Part shown: in pieces, positions 1 to 6,050 of the stretch
Layout: every line of letters begins with the position of its first letter
Numbering within the stretch: the stretch's first letter is position 1
Origin: CAYSPU01 sp964432995
GTDB lineage: Bacteria > Verrucomicrobiota > Verrucomicrobiia > Limisphaerales > JAHDYP01
Reading direction: 5' to 3'
Assembly: GCA_964432995.1 (NCBI GenBank)
Contig: CAYSPU010000293.1
Location: forward strand, 1-6,820
Length of the DNA stretch: 6,820 nucleotides
Notes under the pieces: generated by a model
The model's input: only the letters and a program-made list of their open reading frames with translations
What the model was told of the DNA's origin: nothing
Database searches by the model: none
Translations under genes and position numbers: made by a program

Positions 1-72
1 TCGGAAGCGCGTCCGGCCGGTGGGGCTGCTGCCCGCCGGGACGGCGGGCGGTCCGACGGAGCGCGACACGTC
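1..72. repeat. 72-bp structured direct repeat, copy 1
   Basis: This copy matches 116-187 at 69 of 72 positions without gaps. The differences are at 4, 18 and 56 (119, 133 and 171 in copy 2). Inside it is a perfect 7-bp inverted repeat, GCCCGCC (31-37) and GGCGGGC (43-49), with loop GGGAC. An outer stem can form between 7-15 and 57-64 (GCGC, one bulged G, TCCG against CGGAGCGC). The copy begins at the window edge, so the true element may extend further left. The right boundary is sharp: similarity to copy 2 stops after GCGCGACACGTC. The family is not recognised. It could be a REP/MITE-like dispersed intergenic element or part of a longer array outside the window. Confidence 0.8.
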
Positions 73-115
73 CCGGGTCGCAGCAGCAACAGGCGGACGG
101 GAGACAACCAGGGGC

Positions 116-187
116 TCGAAAGCGCGTCCGGCGGGTGGGGCTGCTGCCCGCCGGGACGGCGGGCGGTCCGGCGGAGCGCGACACGTC
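116..187. repeat. 72-bp structured direct repeat, copy 2
   Basis: This is the second copy, starting 115 bp after copy 1 and separated from it by a 43-bp non-repeated spacer (73-115). The inner hairpin is at 146-152 and 158-164, and the outer stem at 122-130 and 172-179. All three differences from copy 1 lie outside these proposed stems. The period of 115 bp is not a multiple of three, so any reading frame through the pair would shift between copies, which argues against coding. The spacer contains GCAGCAGC, complementary to GCTGCTGC inside each copy, so larger folds are possible. The 69 bp between this copy and the end of the methyltransferase gene (188-256) hold only a weak bulged stem (199-205 with 212-219) and no T-run. 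Confidence 0.8.
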
Positions 188-256
188 ATTGGCGCATACC
201 ATCCACAGTGCTGGAGTGGTTTCCCCGGGATGCGAACCGCCCCACTGATGGAACAT

Positions 257-1450
257 TCACGGGACGCCGCGTGTCTGCACCAGCACTTGGAAGCGGGTGC
301 CCAGGAACTCGGGGTGCGTCAGCGTGCGGAGTTGCCGCCGCCGCTCCGGTGTCCACCCCTGCGGGTCATCGATCGGGGCGTCCGTCGCCGACTGCACCAC
401 GCGGAGCAGGAACTGCTGCTGGGGGATCAGTTCGACGGTGCGCAGGCCTTTGGCCTCGCCGGCGGCTTGGAGGACGGTCCAATTGACGTGGGCGGTCAAA
501 TCCTGCTCGCCGGGTGCGGCCAGGAGATCGCCGGTCACCTGATGACTTCGGTAGGCCCGCGCCGTTCCTTGGGCCCGGAAGGGCTGGAGGAATTCGAAGG
601 CGGACAGGCCATAGTCCAGCGTCACCAACCAGCCGCGTCGCAGCGTTCGCGCCGCTTGATGCCACCAATCTGCCGCCGCCGGGGAGACCTCGATGGTGAA
701 GCCGTCCGGCAATTGGTTCAGCAGGTCTTCGGGCAGACCATCACCCCAACCGGCGACCGTGGCGACCCAGTTGCCTGGGGTGCCGGCGGCGAGCTTCATG
801 CGGCACCAATCCAATCCGCCGGCGGTTTCCTGTATGCCCCACTCAAACCACGAGTGGCGGCCGGCGTCCCACCCCAGACGGTGGACCGGAAAGGAATCCA
901 GCAGCTCGTTGCTGAACAGGATTCCTTCCCAGCCGTTGCCGGGCATCTCCTCCCATCCCGCGAGCCAACGCACGCGCCCCCTGAATTCGGCGAGGCGCTC
1001 CTGCTGCGAGGACCGCCGGCACGCGGAGGGTTCCAGGAGCCAATACTCGCTCCGGCGGTACACGGCAGGCCGCTCCCGGCGCAGCCAGGCGAGGATGTCG
1101 CCGGCGAGTTGCCCGTCGTGCGCGCCGGCCTCGAGCACGCGCAGGGGATGGTCGCTGTCAACGCCGGCGCCTGCTGAGCACGCTTTTTGCGGCGTCCCCC
1201 CACCGGCGAGCCAGTCGGCGAACTGTCGGGCCAGGAGTTCACCGAAGAGCGGACCGACGCTGACGCTGGTGTAGAAGTCGCCCTGGGCGCCGGGGGAATG
1301 GAGTCGCCGCTCGTAATACCCCAGGCCGGGAGTGAACAAGGCCATCTGCTGGAAGTCGGCGTAGGCAAGAGGGCCGTCGCGGCGGATCCTGTCTCGGATC
1401 AAGGCAGTCAGCGCCGGAGAACTGGGCGATCCGGGCGGGATGGCGGTCAT
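257..1450 (-). CDS. MidA/NDUFAF7-family (DUF185) SAM-dependent methyltransferase
   Basis: This is a 397-aa class I methyltransferase of the Methyltransf_28/DUF185 family, whose mitochondrial member NDUFAF7 (MidA) methylates an arginine of a complex I subunit. Bacterial substrates are not established. Family blocks appear in order: PLAYADFQQMALFTPGLGYY (about 27-46); GDFYTSVSVGPLFG (57-70); SAM-binding motif I VLEAGAHDGQLAGD (105-118); the acidic strand end LLEPS (138-142); NELLDSFPVHR (181-191); TLDYG (277-281); and PGEQDLTAHV (313-322). Length is normal for the family, and nothing is missing. Residues 83-101 form a low-complexity insert before motif I. The ATG start has no visible Shine-Dalgarno, and no better upstream start exists in frame. 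The gene is transcribed away from the pilus genes, and the hairpin repeats lie beyond its 3' end. No signal peptide is seen, so it is cytoplasmic. The family call is firm; the substrate is unknown. Confidence 0.93.
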   Translation of the reverse strand: MTAIPPGSPSSPALTALIRDRIRRDGPLAYADFQQMALFTPGLGYYERRLHSPGAQGDFYTSVSVGPLFGELLARQFADWLAGGGTPQKACSAGAGVDSDHPLRVLEAGAHDGQLAGDILAWLRRERPAVYRRSEYWLLEPSACRRSSQQERLAEFRGRVRWLAGWEEMPGNGWEGILFSNELLDSFPVHRLGWDAGRHSWFEWGIQETAGGLDWCRMKLAAGTPGNWVATVAGWGDGLPEDLLNQLPDGFTIEVSPAAADWWHQAARTLRRGWLVTLDYGLSAFEFLQPFRAQGTARAYRSHQVTGDLLAAPGEQDLTAHVNWTVLQAAGEAKGLRTVELIPQQQFLLRVVQSATDAPIDDPQGWTPERRRQLRTLTHPEFLGTRFQVLVQTRGVP

Positions 1451-1459
1451 GTTGAGTGC

Positions 1460-1489
1460 TTGCAGCCCGGTGCGCGGTTGGCTAAGAAT
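1460..1489 (+). promoter_or_regulatory. Possible sigma70-type promoter for the pilT cluster
   Basis: TTGCAG (1460-1465) and AAGAAT (1484-1489) are 18 bp apart in the only non-coding DNA upstream of the pilus genes, about 30 bp before the start codon. The -35 box matches consensus at three of six positions and the -10 box at four. This is a weak match, supported mainly by position. Promoters for the leftward methyltransferase gene must also lie in this 68-bp region or overlap it, but I see no convincing one. Confidence 0.2.
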
Positions 1490-1508
1490 GCGGCAACGGA
1501 ATCCATGC

Positions 1509-1514
1509 GAGGGA
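1509..1514 (+). promoter_or_regulatory. Ribosome binding site for pilT
   Basis: GAGGGA lies just upstream of the ATG at 1519. Its GAGG core ends 6 bp before the start codon, an ordinary Shine-Dalgarno spacing, and it supports 1519 as the start. Confidence 0.6.
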
Positions 1515-1518
1515 ATCT

Positions 1519-2613
1519 ATGGCGAAGCTTGACCCGTTCTTCAACCTGATGTTTGAGCAGAAGGCCTCGGACCTTCACATGTCCTCGGGCAACTCCCCGA
1601 TGCTGCGCGTCAACGGCGAACTGCACCGGGTGGACTACCCGCCGCTCGACAACGATTCGCTGCGGGCGATGCTTTACGAGATCGCTCCCGACTACAAGAT
1701 CAAGCAATACGAGGAAACGGGGGACGTGGATTTCGGCTACGAGATCCCAAACGTCTCGCGGTTCCGCGTCAATTTCTTCCAACAGAAGTTCGGAGTTGCC
1801 GGGGTGTTCCGGCAGATCCCCTCGAAGGTGCTGTCGTTCGAGGATTTTGAGAAGTTCGACGCCCCGCTGCCGCCGGTGCTGAAGAAGTTCGCGATGCTCA
1901 ACCGGGGTTTGGTGCTGGTGACCGGACCCACCGGCAGCGGCAAGTCCACCACCCTGGCCGCCATCATCGACTACGCCAACCGCAACCGCCGCGACCACAT
2001 CCTGACCATCGAGGATCCCATCGAGTTCGTCCACGAAAGCAAGACCTGCCTGGTGAACCACCGGGAAGTGGGGCTCCACACGAAGTCGTTCGCCGCCGCC
2101 CTTCGCGGCGCCCTGCGCGAAGACCCGGATATTGTCCTCGTGGGCGAAATGCGCGACCTCGAGACGATCGAACTGGCCCTGACCGCCGCCAACACCGGGC
2201 ACCTCGTGTTCGGCACCCTCCACACCTCCAGCGCCGCGAAAACCGTCGACCGCGTCATCGACGTTTTCCCCTCCGAACAGCAGAATAAGATCCGCGCCAC
2301 CCTCGCGGAGTCGCTGCGGGGCGTGGTCGCCCAGCACCTTTTCCGACGGATCGACAAGAAAGGGCGCGTGGCGTCCATGGAAATCCTCGTCTTCACCACC
2401 GCCATCGCCAACCTCGTCCGCGAAGGCAAGACCCACCAGATCCCCGGCATGATCCAGGTGGGGAAGAAACTCGGCAACATGCCCATGGACGACTCCATCA
2501 TGGAGCACCTGCGCATGCGGCGCATCTCCCCGGAAGACGCCTACGACAAGTGCGCCGACAAGAAGAAGTTCCGGCAGTTTCTGACCAACCCGCCCGAGGA
2601 CGACGAAATGTAA
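1519..2613 (+). CDS. pilT: Type IV pilus retraction ATPase PilT
   Basis: This is a 364-aa hexameric secretion-type ATPase that drives depolymerisation of type IV pili at the cytoplasmic base. The N-terminal PAS-like region carries the family signature KASDLHMSSG (15-24) and RFRVNFF (81-87). The C-terminal RecA-like core has Walker A GPTGSGKST (136-144, with K142), Asp box LTIEDPIEFVHE (162-173), Walker B DPDIVLVGEMRD (202-213, with E210 at the catalytic glutamate position) and His box GHLVFGTLH (227-235). Residues 295-302, AIANLVRE, correspond to the AIRNLIRE motif that is characteristic of PilT and needed for retraction. This motif separates it from extension ATPases such as PilB. The protein ends in a short acidic tail. 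Length is close to the roughly 345-360 aa usual for PilT. It is the first gene of the rightward cluster, with a good Shine-Dalgarno. No other pilus genes (pilB, pilC, pilins) are in view. Confidence 0.96.
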   Translation: MAKLDPFFNLMFEQKASDLHMSSGNSPMLRVNGELHRVDYPPLDNDSLRAMLYEIAPDYKIKQYEETGDVDFGYEIPNVSRFRVNFFQQKFGVAGVFRQIPSKVLSFEDFEKFDAPLPPVLKKFAMLNRGLVLVTGPTGSGKSTTLAAIIDYANRNRRDHILTIEDPIEFVHESKTCLVNHREVGLHTKSFAAALRGALREDPDIVLVGEMRDLETIELALTAANTGHLVFGTLHTSSAAKTVDRVIDVFPSEQQNKIRATLAESLRGVVAQHLFRRIDKKGRVASMEILVFTTAIANLVREGKTHQIPGMIQVGKKLGNMPMDDSIMEHLRMRRISPEDAYDKCADKKKFRQFLTNPPEDDEM

Positions 2614-2617
2614 GGAG
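2612..2617 (+). promoter_or_regulatory. Ribosome binding site for the second retraction ATPase, overlapping the pilT stop
   Basis: AAGGAG begins inside the TAA stop codon of pilT and ends 8 bp before the ATG at 2626. It is the strongest Shine-Dalgarno in the window. It fixes the downstream start and suggests that ribosomes finishing pilT can feed the next gene. Confidence 0.75.
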
Positions 2618-2625
2618 AACGCCCC

Positions 2626-3831
2626 ATGCGCCGCCACGAACTGGACCACATCCTCCGCCGCATGCTCGACTACGAGCACGAAGTTTCGGACATCAACTTC
2701 ACCGTCGAGAAGCCGATGCAGGTCGAGTCCTTCGGCGAGCTGGTTCCCGTCACGATGGACCCGCCGATCGACCGCCTGACGCCGTTTCAGACGGAGATGC
2801 TCGCCCTGAACCTGGTGGGCGGCAACCGCCGGCTGACCGAGGACCTGTTGCGCCGCGGATCGTGCGACTCCTCCTATTCGCTGAGCGACACCGCCCGGTT
2901 CCGGGTGAACATCTTCTCTCAGCGCGGCAACCTTTCGATCGTGTTGCGCAAGCTCAACACGGAGATTCCCACCCTGGACCAGCTCGCCATGCCGCCCATC
3001 TTCAAGCAGGCGACCAAGGAGAAGACCGGGTTGATCCTCGTGACCGGCGCCACCGGTTCCGGCAAGACGACCACGCTGGCCGCCATGCTGAACGAAATCA
3101 ACCAAAGCCGCGCCGTCCACGTCATCACCCTCGAAGACCCGGTCGAATACGTCCACCCCCAGCACCGCGCCACCTTCAACCAACGCGAACTGGGATTGGA
3201 TTTCGACAACTTCGCCAGCGGCCTGCGGGCCGCCCTGCGCCAGGCCCCCAAGGTCATTCTCGTCGGCGAAATGCGCGACCGCGAAACCGTCGAGATCGGT
3301 TTGACGGCCGCCGAAACCGGCCACCTGGTCATGGCCACCCTGCACACCATCGACGCCGGGCAGACCATCAACCGCATCGTCGGCATGTTCGACACCGAGG
3401 AGCAGGAACAGGTGCGGGTGCGGTTGGCGGACACCCTGCGCTGGATCATCAGCCAGCGTCTTGTCCCCAAGGTCGGCGGCGGGCGCACCGCGCTCCTGGA
3501 GATCATGGGCTCCAACCTGCGCACGAAGGAGAGCGTCACCATCGGCGAAAGCGAGGGAAAGACCTTCTACGAGATCATCGAGGCCAGCCGCCCGTTTGGG
3601 TGGTGCACATTCGACCACTCCTGCATGGACGCCTACGAGCAGGGTTTGATCTCGGAGGAAACCGCCCTGGCCTACTGCACGAAGAAGAGCATCGTTTCCC
3701 GCGGCATCGACAACGTCAAGAAACAGCGCGGCGAAAGCGGCGAGGACGCCCTCAGTTTGCGGATGAAGATCGCCGAAGAAGCCAAGAAGGCCGGTCCGCC
3801 GCCCGTTCCCGCCACCCTGAAACTCAAATAG
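2626..3831 (+). CDS. Second PilT-family ATPase (PilT/PilU-like)
   Basis: This is a 401-aa paralogue of the preceding PilT, probably an accessory retraction ATPase in the way PilU works with PilT. It has Walker A GATGSGKTT (141-149, with K147), Asp box ITLEDPVEYVH (167-177), the catalytic-glutamate segment VILVGEMRD (210-218, with E215) and His box GHLVMATLH (232-240). Several details resemble PilU more than PilT: HLVMATLH, ISQRLVPK near 275-282, and RQAP before Walker B. It departs from its neighbour in three ways. The acidic DPD before Walker B reads APK (207-209). No AIRNLIRE-type motif is present; GSNLRTKES (295-303) occupies about that place. The C-terminus carries a charged extension of about 45-50 residues ending in a Pro/Lys-rich tail. 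It lies 12 bp after pilT. ATPase activity is likely but unproven. The PilU assignment is my inference, so no symbol is given. Confidence 0.9.
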   Translation: MRRHELDHILRRMLDYEHEVSDINFTVEKPMQVESFGELVPVTMDPPIDRLTPFQTEMLALNLVGGNRRLTEDLLRRGSCDSSYSLSDTARFRVNIFSQRGNLSIVLRKLNTEIPTLDQLAMPPIFKQATKEKTGLILVTGATGSGKTTTLAAMLNEINQSRAVHVITLEDPVEYVHPQHRATFNQRELGLDFDNFASGLRAALRQAPKVILVGEMRDRETVEIGLTAAETGHLVMATLHTIDAGQTINRIVGMFDTEEQEQVRVRLADTLRWIISQRLVPKVGGGRTALLEIMGSNLRTKESVTIGESEGKTFYEIIEASRPFGWCTFDHSCMDAYEQGLISEETALAYCTKKSIVSRGIDNVKKQRGESGEDALSLRMKIAEEAKKAGPPPVPATLKLK

Positions 3832-3834
3832 CCC

Positions 3835-4317
3835 ATGATCAACGAAGTCGAATTCATCGGGTTGAACGACAAGCCGGCCCTCCTGGCCCTCAGCACCCCC
3901 GAATGGCTGGACTCCGCCCGAACGGTCCTGTCCGAAATCGGGTACAAAGTGCACGCCGCGAGCAACCACGACGATTTCATCGTCCGGTTCGGCCGCATCC
4001 AGTACCAGGTGGTTCTCCTCGAGGAGTGCTTCAGCTCCAACACCCCGGAGGAGAACCTCACGCTGCGCTACCTGCAGCAACTCGCGATGTCCAACCGGCG
4101 CCATTGCGTGATCATTCTCCTTGGGAATTCCTACAGCACGCTGAACACCCTCCAGGCCTACCAGCAAAGCGTCCACGCCGTCATCAACCGCGACGAACTC
4201 GCCATGCTCGGCCCGAGCGTCCTCGGCCCCATCGTCCAACGGGTGGTCGCCGACAACGACCTCTTCCTCCACGTCTACCGCGACACGCAGCTCCAGATCG
4301 CCCAAAGCGGGGGCTAG
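3835..4317 (+). CDS. Hypothetical protein, degenerate receiver-like domain, pilT cluster
   Basis: This 160-aa protein belongs to no family I recognise. The residue pattern suggests a response-regulator fold: beta 1 PALLALST (14-21), helix 23-35, beta 2 YKVHAA (37-42), beta 3 YQVVLLEE (57-64), beta 4 CVIILLG (91-97), beta 5 VHAVIN (113-118). The functional residues of a true receiver are absent. The acidic pair after beta 1 is S20-T21. The phosphoacceptor Asp position appears to be Glu (E63). The Thr/Ser after beta 4 is G97, and the beta 5 Lys is N118. An extra loop (65-76) follows beta 3. There is no output domain, signal peptide or membrane segment. The start codon lies 3 bp after the upstream stop with no Shine-Dalgarno, so translation is probably coupled to the second ATPase. 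A regulatory or adaptor role in pilus retraction is inferred from position only. That the frame is a gene is well supported by spacing and codon use. Confidence 0.82.
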   Translation: MINEVEFIGLNDKPALLALSTPEWLDSARTVLSEIGYKVHAASNHDDFIVRFGRIQYQVVLLEECFSSNTPEENLTLRYLQQLAMSNRRHCVIILLGNSYSTLNTLQAYQQSVHAVINRDELAMLGPSVLGPIVQRVVADNDLFLHVYRDTQLQIAQSGG

Positions 4318-4318
4318 T

Positions 4319-4357
4319 CCGGGAACCTCCCGCGACCACCGGTCGCCCGACTCCCGG
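4319..4357 (+). other. Two-tier stem-loop between the pilus cluster and tlyA
   Basis: An inner perfect 6-bp hairpin, GCGACC (4332-4337) and GGTCGC (4341-4346) with a 3-nt loop, is enclosed by a second 6-bp stem, CCGGGA (4319-4324) and TCCCGG (4352-4357). It starts 2 bp after the pseudo-receiver stop codon and fills most of the 52-bp gap. No T-run follows, so it is not a classic intrinsic terminator. It could mark the 3' end of the pilus transcript, stabilise it, or sit in the tlyA leader. In GC-rich DNA such stems also arise by chance. Confidence 0.35.
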
Positions 4358-4369
4358 CCCACCCGCCGC

Positions 4370-5128
4370 GTGAAGGCACCCGCGAAATCCCGCCTCGACC
4401 AAGCCCTCACCGAACGCGGCCTCTGCCCCAGCCGCGCCCAGGCCCAACGCTGGATCCGCGCCGGTAAGGTCCGCCTCAATGGCCAGATCGCCGACAAACC
4501 CGGTCGGCTCGTCTCCCCGCAGGACGGGATCGACGTCGCCGCCGCCGACCGATTCGTCAGCCGCGGCGGGTGGAAACTCGAGCACGCCCTGCAGCACTTC
4601 CACATCACGGTCGACGGGCTGACCGCCGTCGACCTGGGGGCCTCGACCGGGGGATTTACCGATTGTCTGTTGCAGCACGGTGCGACCCGGGTCTGCGCGG
4701 TGGACGTCGGCCGCGGGCAACTGGCGTGGAGGCTCCGCGTCGACCCGCGGGTGGTGGTTCTCGAGGGGACCAATGCCCGTCACCTCCGCCCCGAGCACAT
4801 TCCTCCCGGGATCCTGCCGGCGGGGTTGGTCGTGGTGGACTGTTCCTTCATTTCGCTGCGGTTGGTGCTGCCCTCCGCGGTTGCATTGCTCGCCCCGGCC
4901 GGTAGAATCATCGCCCTGATCAAACCGCAGTTCGAGGCCGGCAAAGCGGAGGCGGACCGGGGGCAGGGGGTCATCACCGACCCCCGGGTGCACGAACGCG
5001 TCCTTCGTGAGCTGGAAGAGTTCGTGGAGCAATCGGGCTCCCTGCGTTGGCGCGCCGTCACCGAGTCGCCCCTGCGCGGACCCGCGGGCAACAAAGAGTT
5101 CCTGGTGCTGCTTGAAAACATCGCCTGA
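4370..5128 (+). CDS. tlyA: TlyA-family rRNA 2'-O-methyltransferase (S4 domain)
   Basis: This 252-aa protein belongs to the TlyA/RrmJ-like family. The mycobacterial member 2'-O-methylates cytidines in 16S and 23S rRNA and affects capreomycin sensitivity; other members carry the old label 'hemolysin A'. Residues 8-56 form the S4 RNA-binding domain (RLDQALTERGLCPSRAQA, then GKVRLNG). The methyltransferase domain shows SRGGWKLEHAL (64-74), SAM motif I DLGASTGGFTD (88-98), VVVDCSFISL (154-163), ALIKPQFE (182-189) and GNKEFL (240-245). The catalytic tetrad described for TlyA is complete: K69, D157, K185, E243. Length is slightly below the usual 260-275 aa. The start is GTG with no Shine-Dalgarno; it was chosen because it leads straight into the S4 domain and no earlier start keeps the frame. 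Its 3' end overlaps the NAD kinase gene, a pairing also known near tlyA elsewhere. The haemolysin label should not be taken literally. Confidence 0.94.
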   Translation: MKAPAKSRLDQALTERGLCPSRAQAQRWIRAGKVRLNGQIADKPGRLVSPQDGIDVAAADRFVSRGGWKLEHALQHFHITVDGLTAVDLGASTGGFTDCLLQHGATRVCAVDVGRGQLAWRLRVDPRVVVLEGTNARHLRPEHIPPGILPAGLVVVDCSFISLRLVLPSAVALLAPAGRIIALIKPQFEAGKAEADRGQGVITDPRVHERVLRELEEFVEQSGSLRWRAVTESPLRGPAGNKEFLVLLENIA

Positions 5129-6002
5129 CCACATCCGCCGCGTCGGCATCCTCGCCAATCCCGAAAAGACCGCGTGCGGCCACGCGATCCGCGAAGCCGT
5201 TCGCTTGATTCGACGGGCGGATCGTCAGGTCGTGCTCGATCCCGACGCGGCGCGGTTGGCGCGCCTGAGCGAATCGGCTGCGCCCAATCTGCGCTCGCTG
5301 GCGGCGCAGGCCGATCTGCTGCTCGTGTTTGGCGGCGACGGCACCATCCTGCGCGTCGCCCGGGAGGCGGCGGGTGCCCGCACGCCCATCCTGGGCATCA
5401 ACGTGGGCAACCTTGGCTTCCTGACCGTGGCATCGGCGAGCCATCTTCCCCAGGTGCTGACGGCCCTCTGGACCGGGAGGTTCACGGTCGAGCCACGGCC
5501 GCTCATCGAAGCCCACCGCACCCCGACCCGCGGACCGGAGACCGGCCCCCAGCTCGCCCTGAACGACTTCGTCATCAGCCGCAGCAGCGCCACCCGCCTC
5601 ATCGAACTCCAGGTGGAGGTCGATGGCGACCCCTTGACCCGCTACCGGTGCGACGGCCTCATCGTCAGCTCACCCACCGGCTCGACGGCCTATTCGCTGG
5701 CCGCCGGAGGCGCCGTCGTGGCGACGGACGCCGAGGTGTTCGTCCTCACCCCCATCTGCCCGCACACCCTGTCGAACCGGCCGGTCATCCTCAACCTCCG
5801 CTCCACCGTCCAAATCCGCGTCCTGCCTTCCCGCGTCGGGATCCTGCTCTCGGCCGACGGCCAGGTGCAGACCCATCTGGCCAGTGGGGACATCGTCCGC
5901 ATTCGCCGCAGTCGCCACACGGTGTCGCTGGTGCGCCTGGCCGGCACGTCGTTCTTCGAGACCCTGCGCCGCAAACTGCGCTGGCGCGGATCCACCGTTT
6001 GA
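5112..6002 (+). CDS. nadK: NAD kinase
   Basis: This 296-aa cytoplasmic enzyme phosphorylates NAD to NADP using ATP or polyphosphate. Diagnostic motifs: VGILANPEK near the N-terminus; GGDGT (74-78, with D76 of the catalytic GGDG loop); LGINVGNLGFL (94-104); the substrate-binding N151-D152 pair, where many homologues have Asn-Glu; DGLIVSSPTGSTAY (181-194); and ICPHTLSNRP (215-224). I place the start at TTG 5112. It overlaps the last 17 bp of tlyA and gives a protein of normal length beginning 11 residues before the first beta strand. The frame is open upstream to an ATG at 5007, but those extra 35 residues are Ser/Pro/Trp/Cys-rich, resemble no NAD kinase N-terminus and simply read tlyA out of frame. 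The overlap suggests translational coupling to tlyA. The identification is firm; the exact start codon is less so. Confidence 0.94.
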   Translation: MKTSPDHIRRVGILANPEKTACGHAIREAVRLIRRADRQVVLDPDAARLARLSESAAPNLRSLAAQADLLLVFGGDGTILRVAREAAGARTPILGINVGNLGFLTVASASHLPQVLTALWTGRFTVEPRPLIEAHRTPTRGPETGPQLALNDFVISRSSATRLIELQVEVDGDPLTRYRCDGLIVSSPTGSTAYSLAAGGAVVATDAEVFVLTPICPHTLSNRPVILNLRSTVQIRVLPSRVGILLSADGQVQTHLASGDIVRIRRSRHTVSLVRLAGTSFFETLRRKLRWRGSTV

Positions 6003-6050
6003 GACTGTCCTTTTTCCACCAAACCCGCATACTCCCCTCCAGCTTCCACC

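Noticed and set aside
1..187. CRISPR array
   Set aside because: There are only two copies, each 72 bp long and GC-rich with internal hairpins, separated by one 43-bp spacer, and no cas genes are present. The unit is too long and the copies differ.
199..219. Intrinsic terminator for the methyltransferase gene
   Set aside because: The stem is short and bulged with a wobble pair, and no T-run follows on the minus strand.
20..1177. A 385-codon plus-strand frame covering the repeats and most of the methyltransferase gene
   Set aside because: It is antisense to a well-supported methyltransferase, crosses two repeats spaced by a non-multiple of three, and its translation matches no family I know.
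2550..4373. A 607-codon plus-strand frame across the second ATPase and the pseudo-receiver
   Set aside because: It is an out-of-frame reading with Arg/Pro/His-rich composition typical of frame-shifted GC-rich genes; the other frame carries complete ATPase motifs.
1447..4773. A 1108-codon open frame on the minus strand spanning both ATPase genes, the pseudo-receiver and part of tlyA
   Set aside because: Over the three pilus-cluster genes it is in exact codon register with the sense genes, so its stops could only come from sense codons TTA, CTA or TCA, which GC-rich genes rarely use. Its translation is low-complexity and acidic, while the opposite strand carries clear conserved motifs.
5966..6015. 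Terminator at the end of nadK (GCGCC/GGCGC stem and the T5 run at 6011-6015)
   Set aside because: The stem ends at 5987, inside the gene and more than 20 bp before the T-run, so the two parts do not form a terminator.
5999..6034. Promoter for the LacI-type gene (TTGAGA at 5999, CATACT at 6029)
   Set aside because: The boxes are individually fair, but the 24-bp spacing is far from the 17 bp expected for a sigma70-type promoter.
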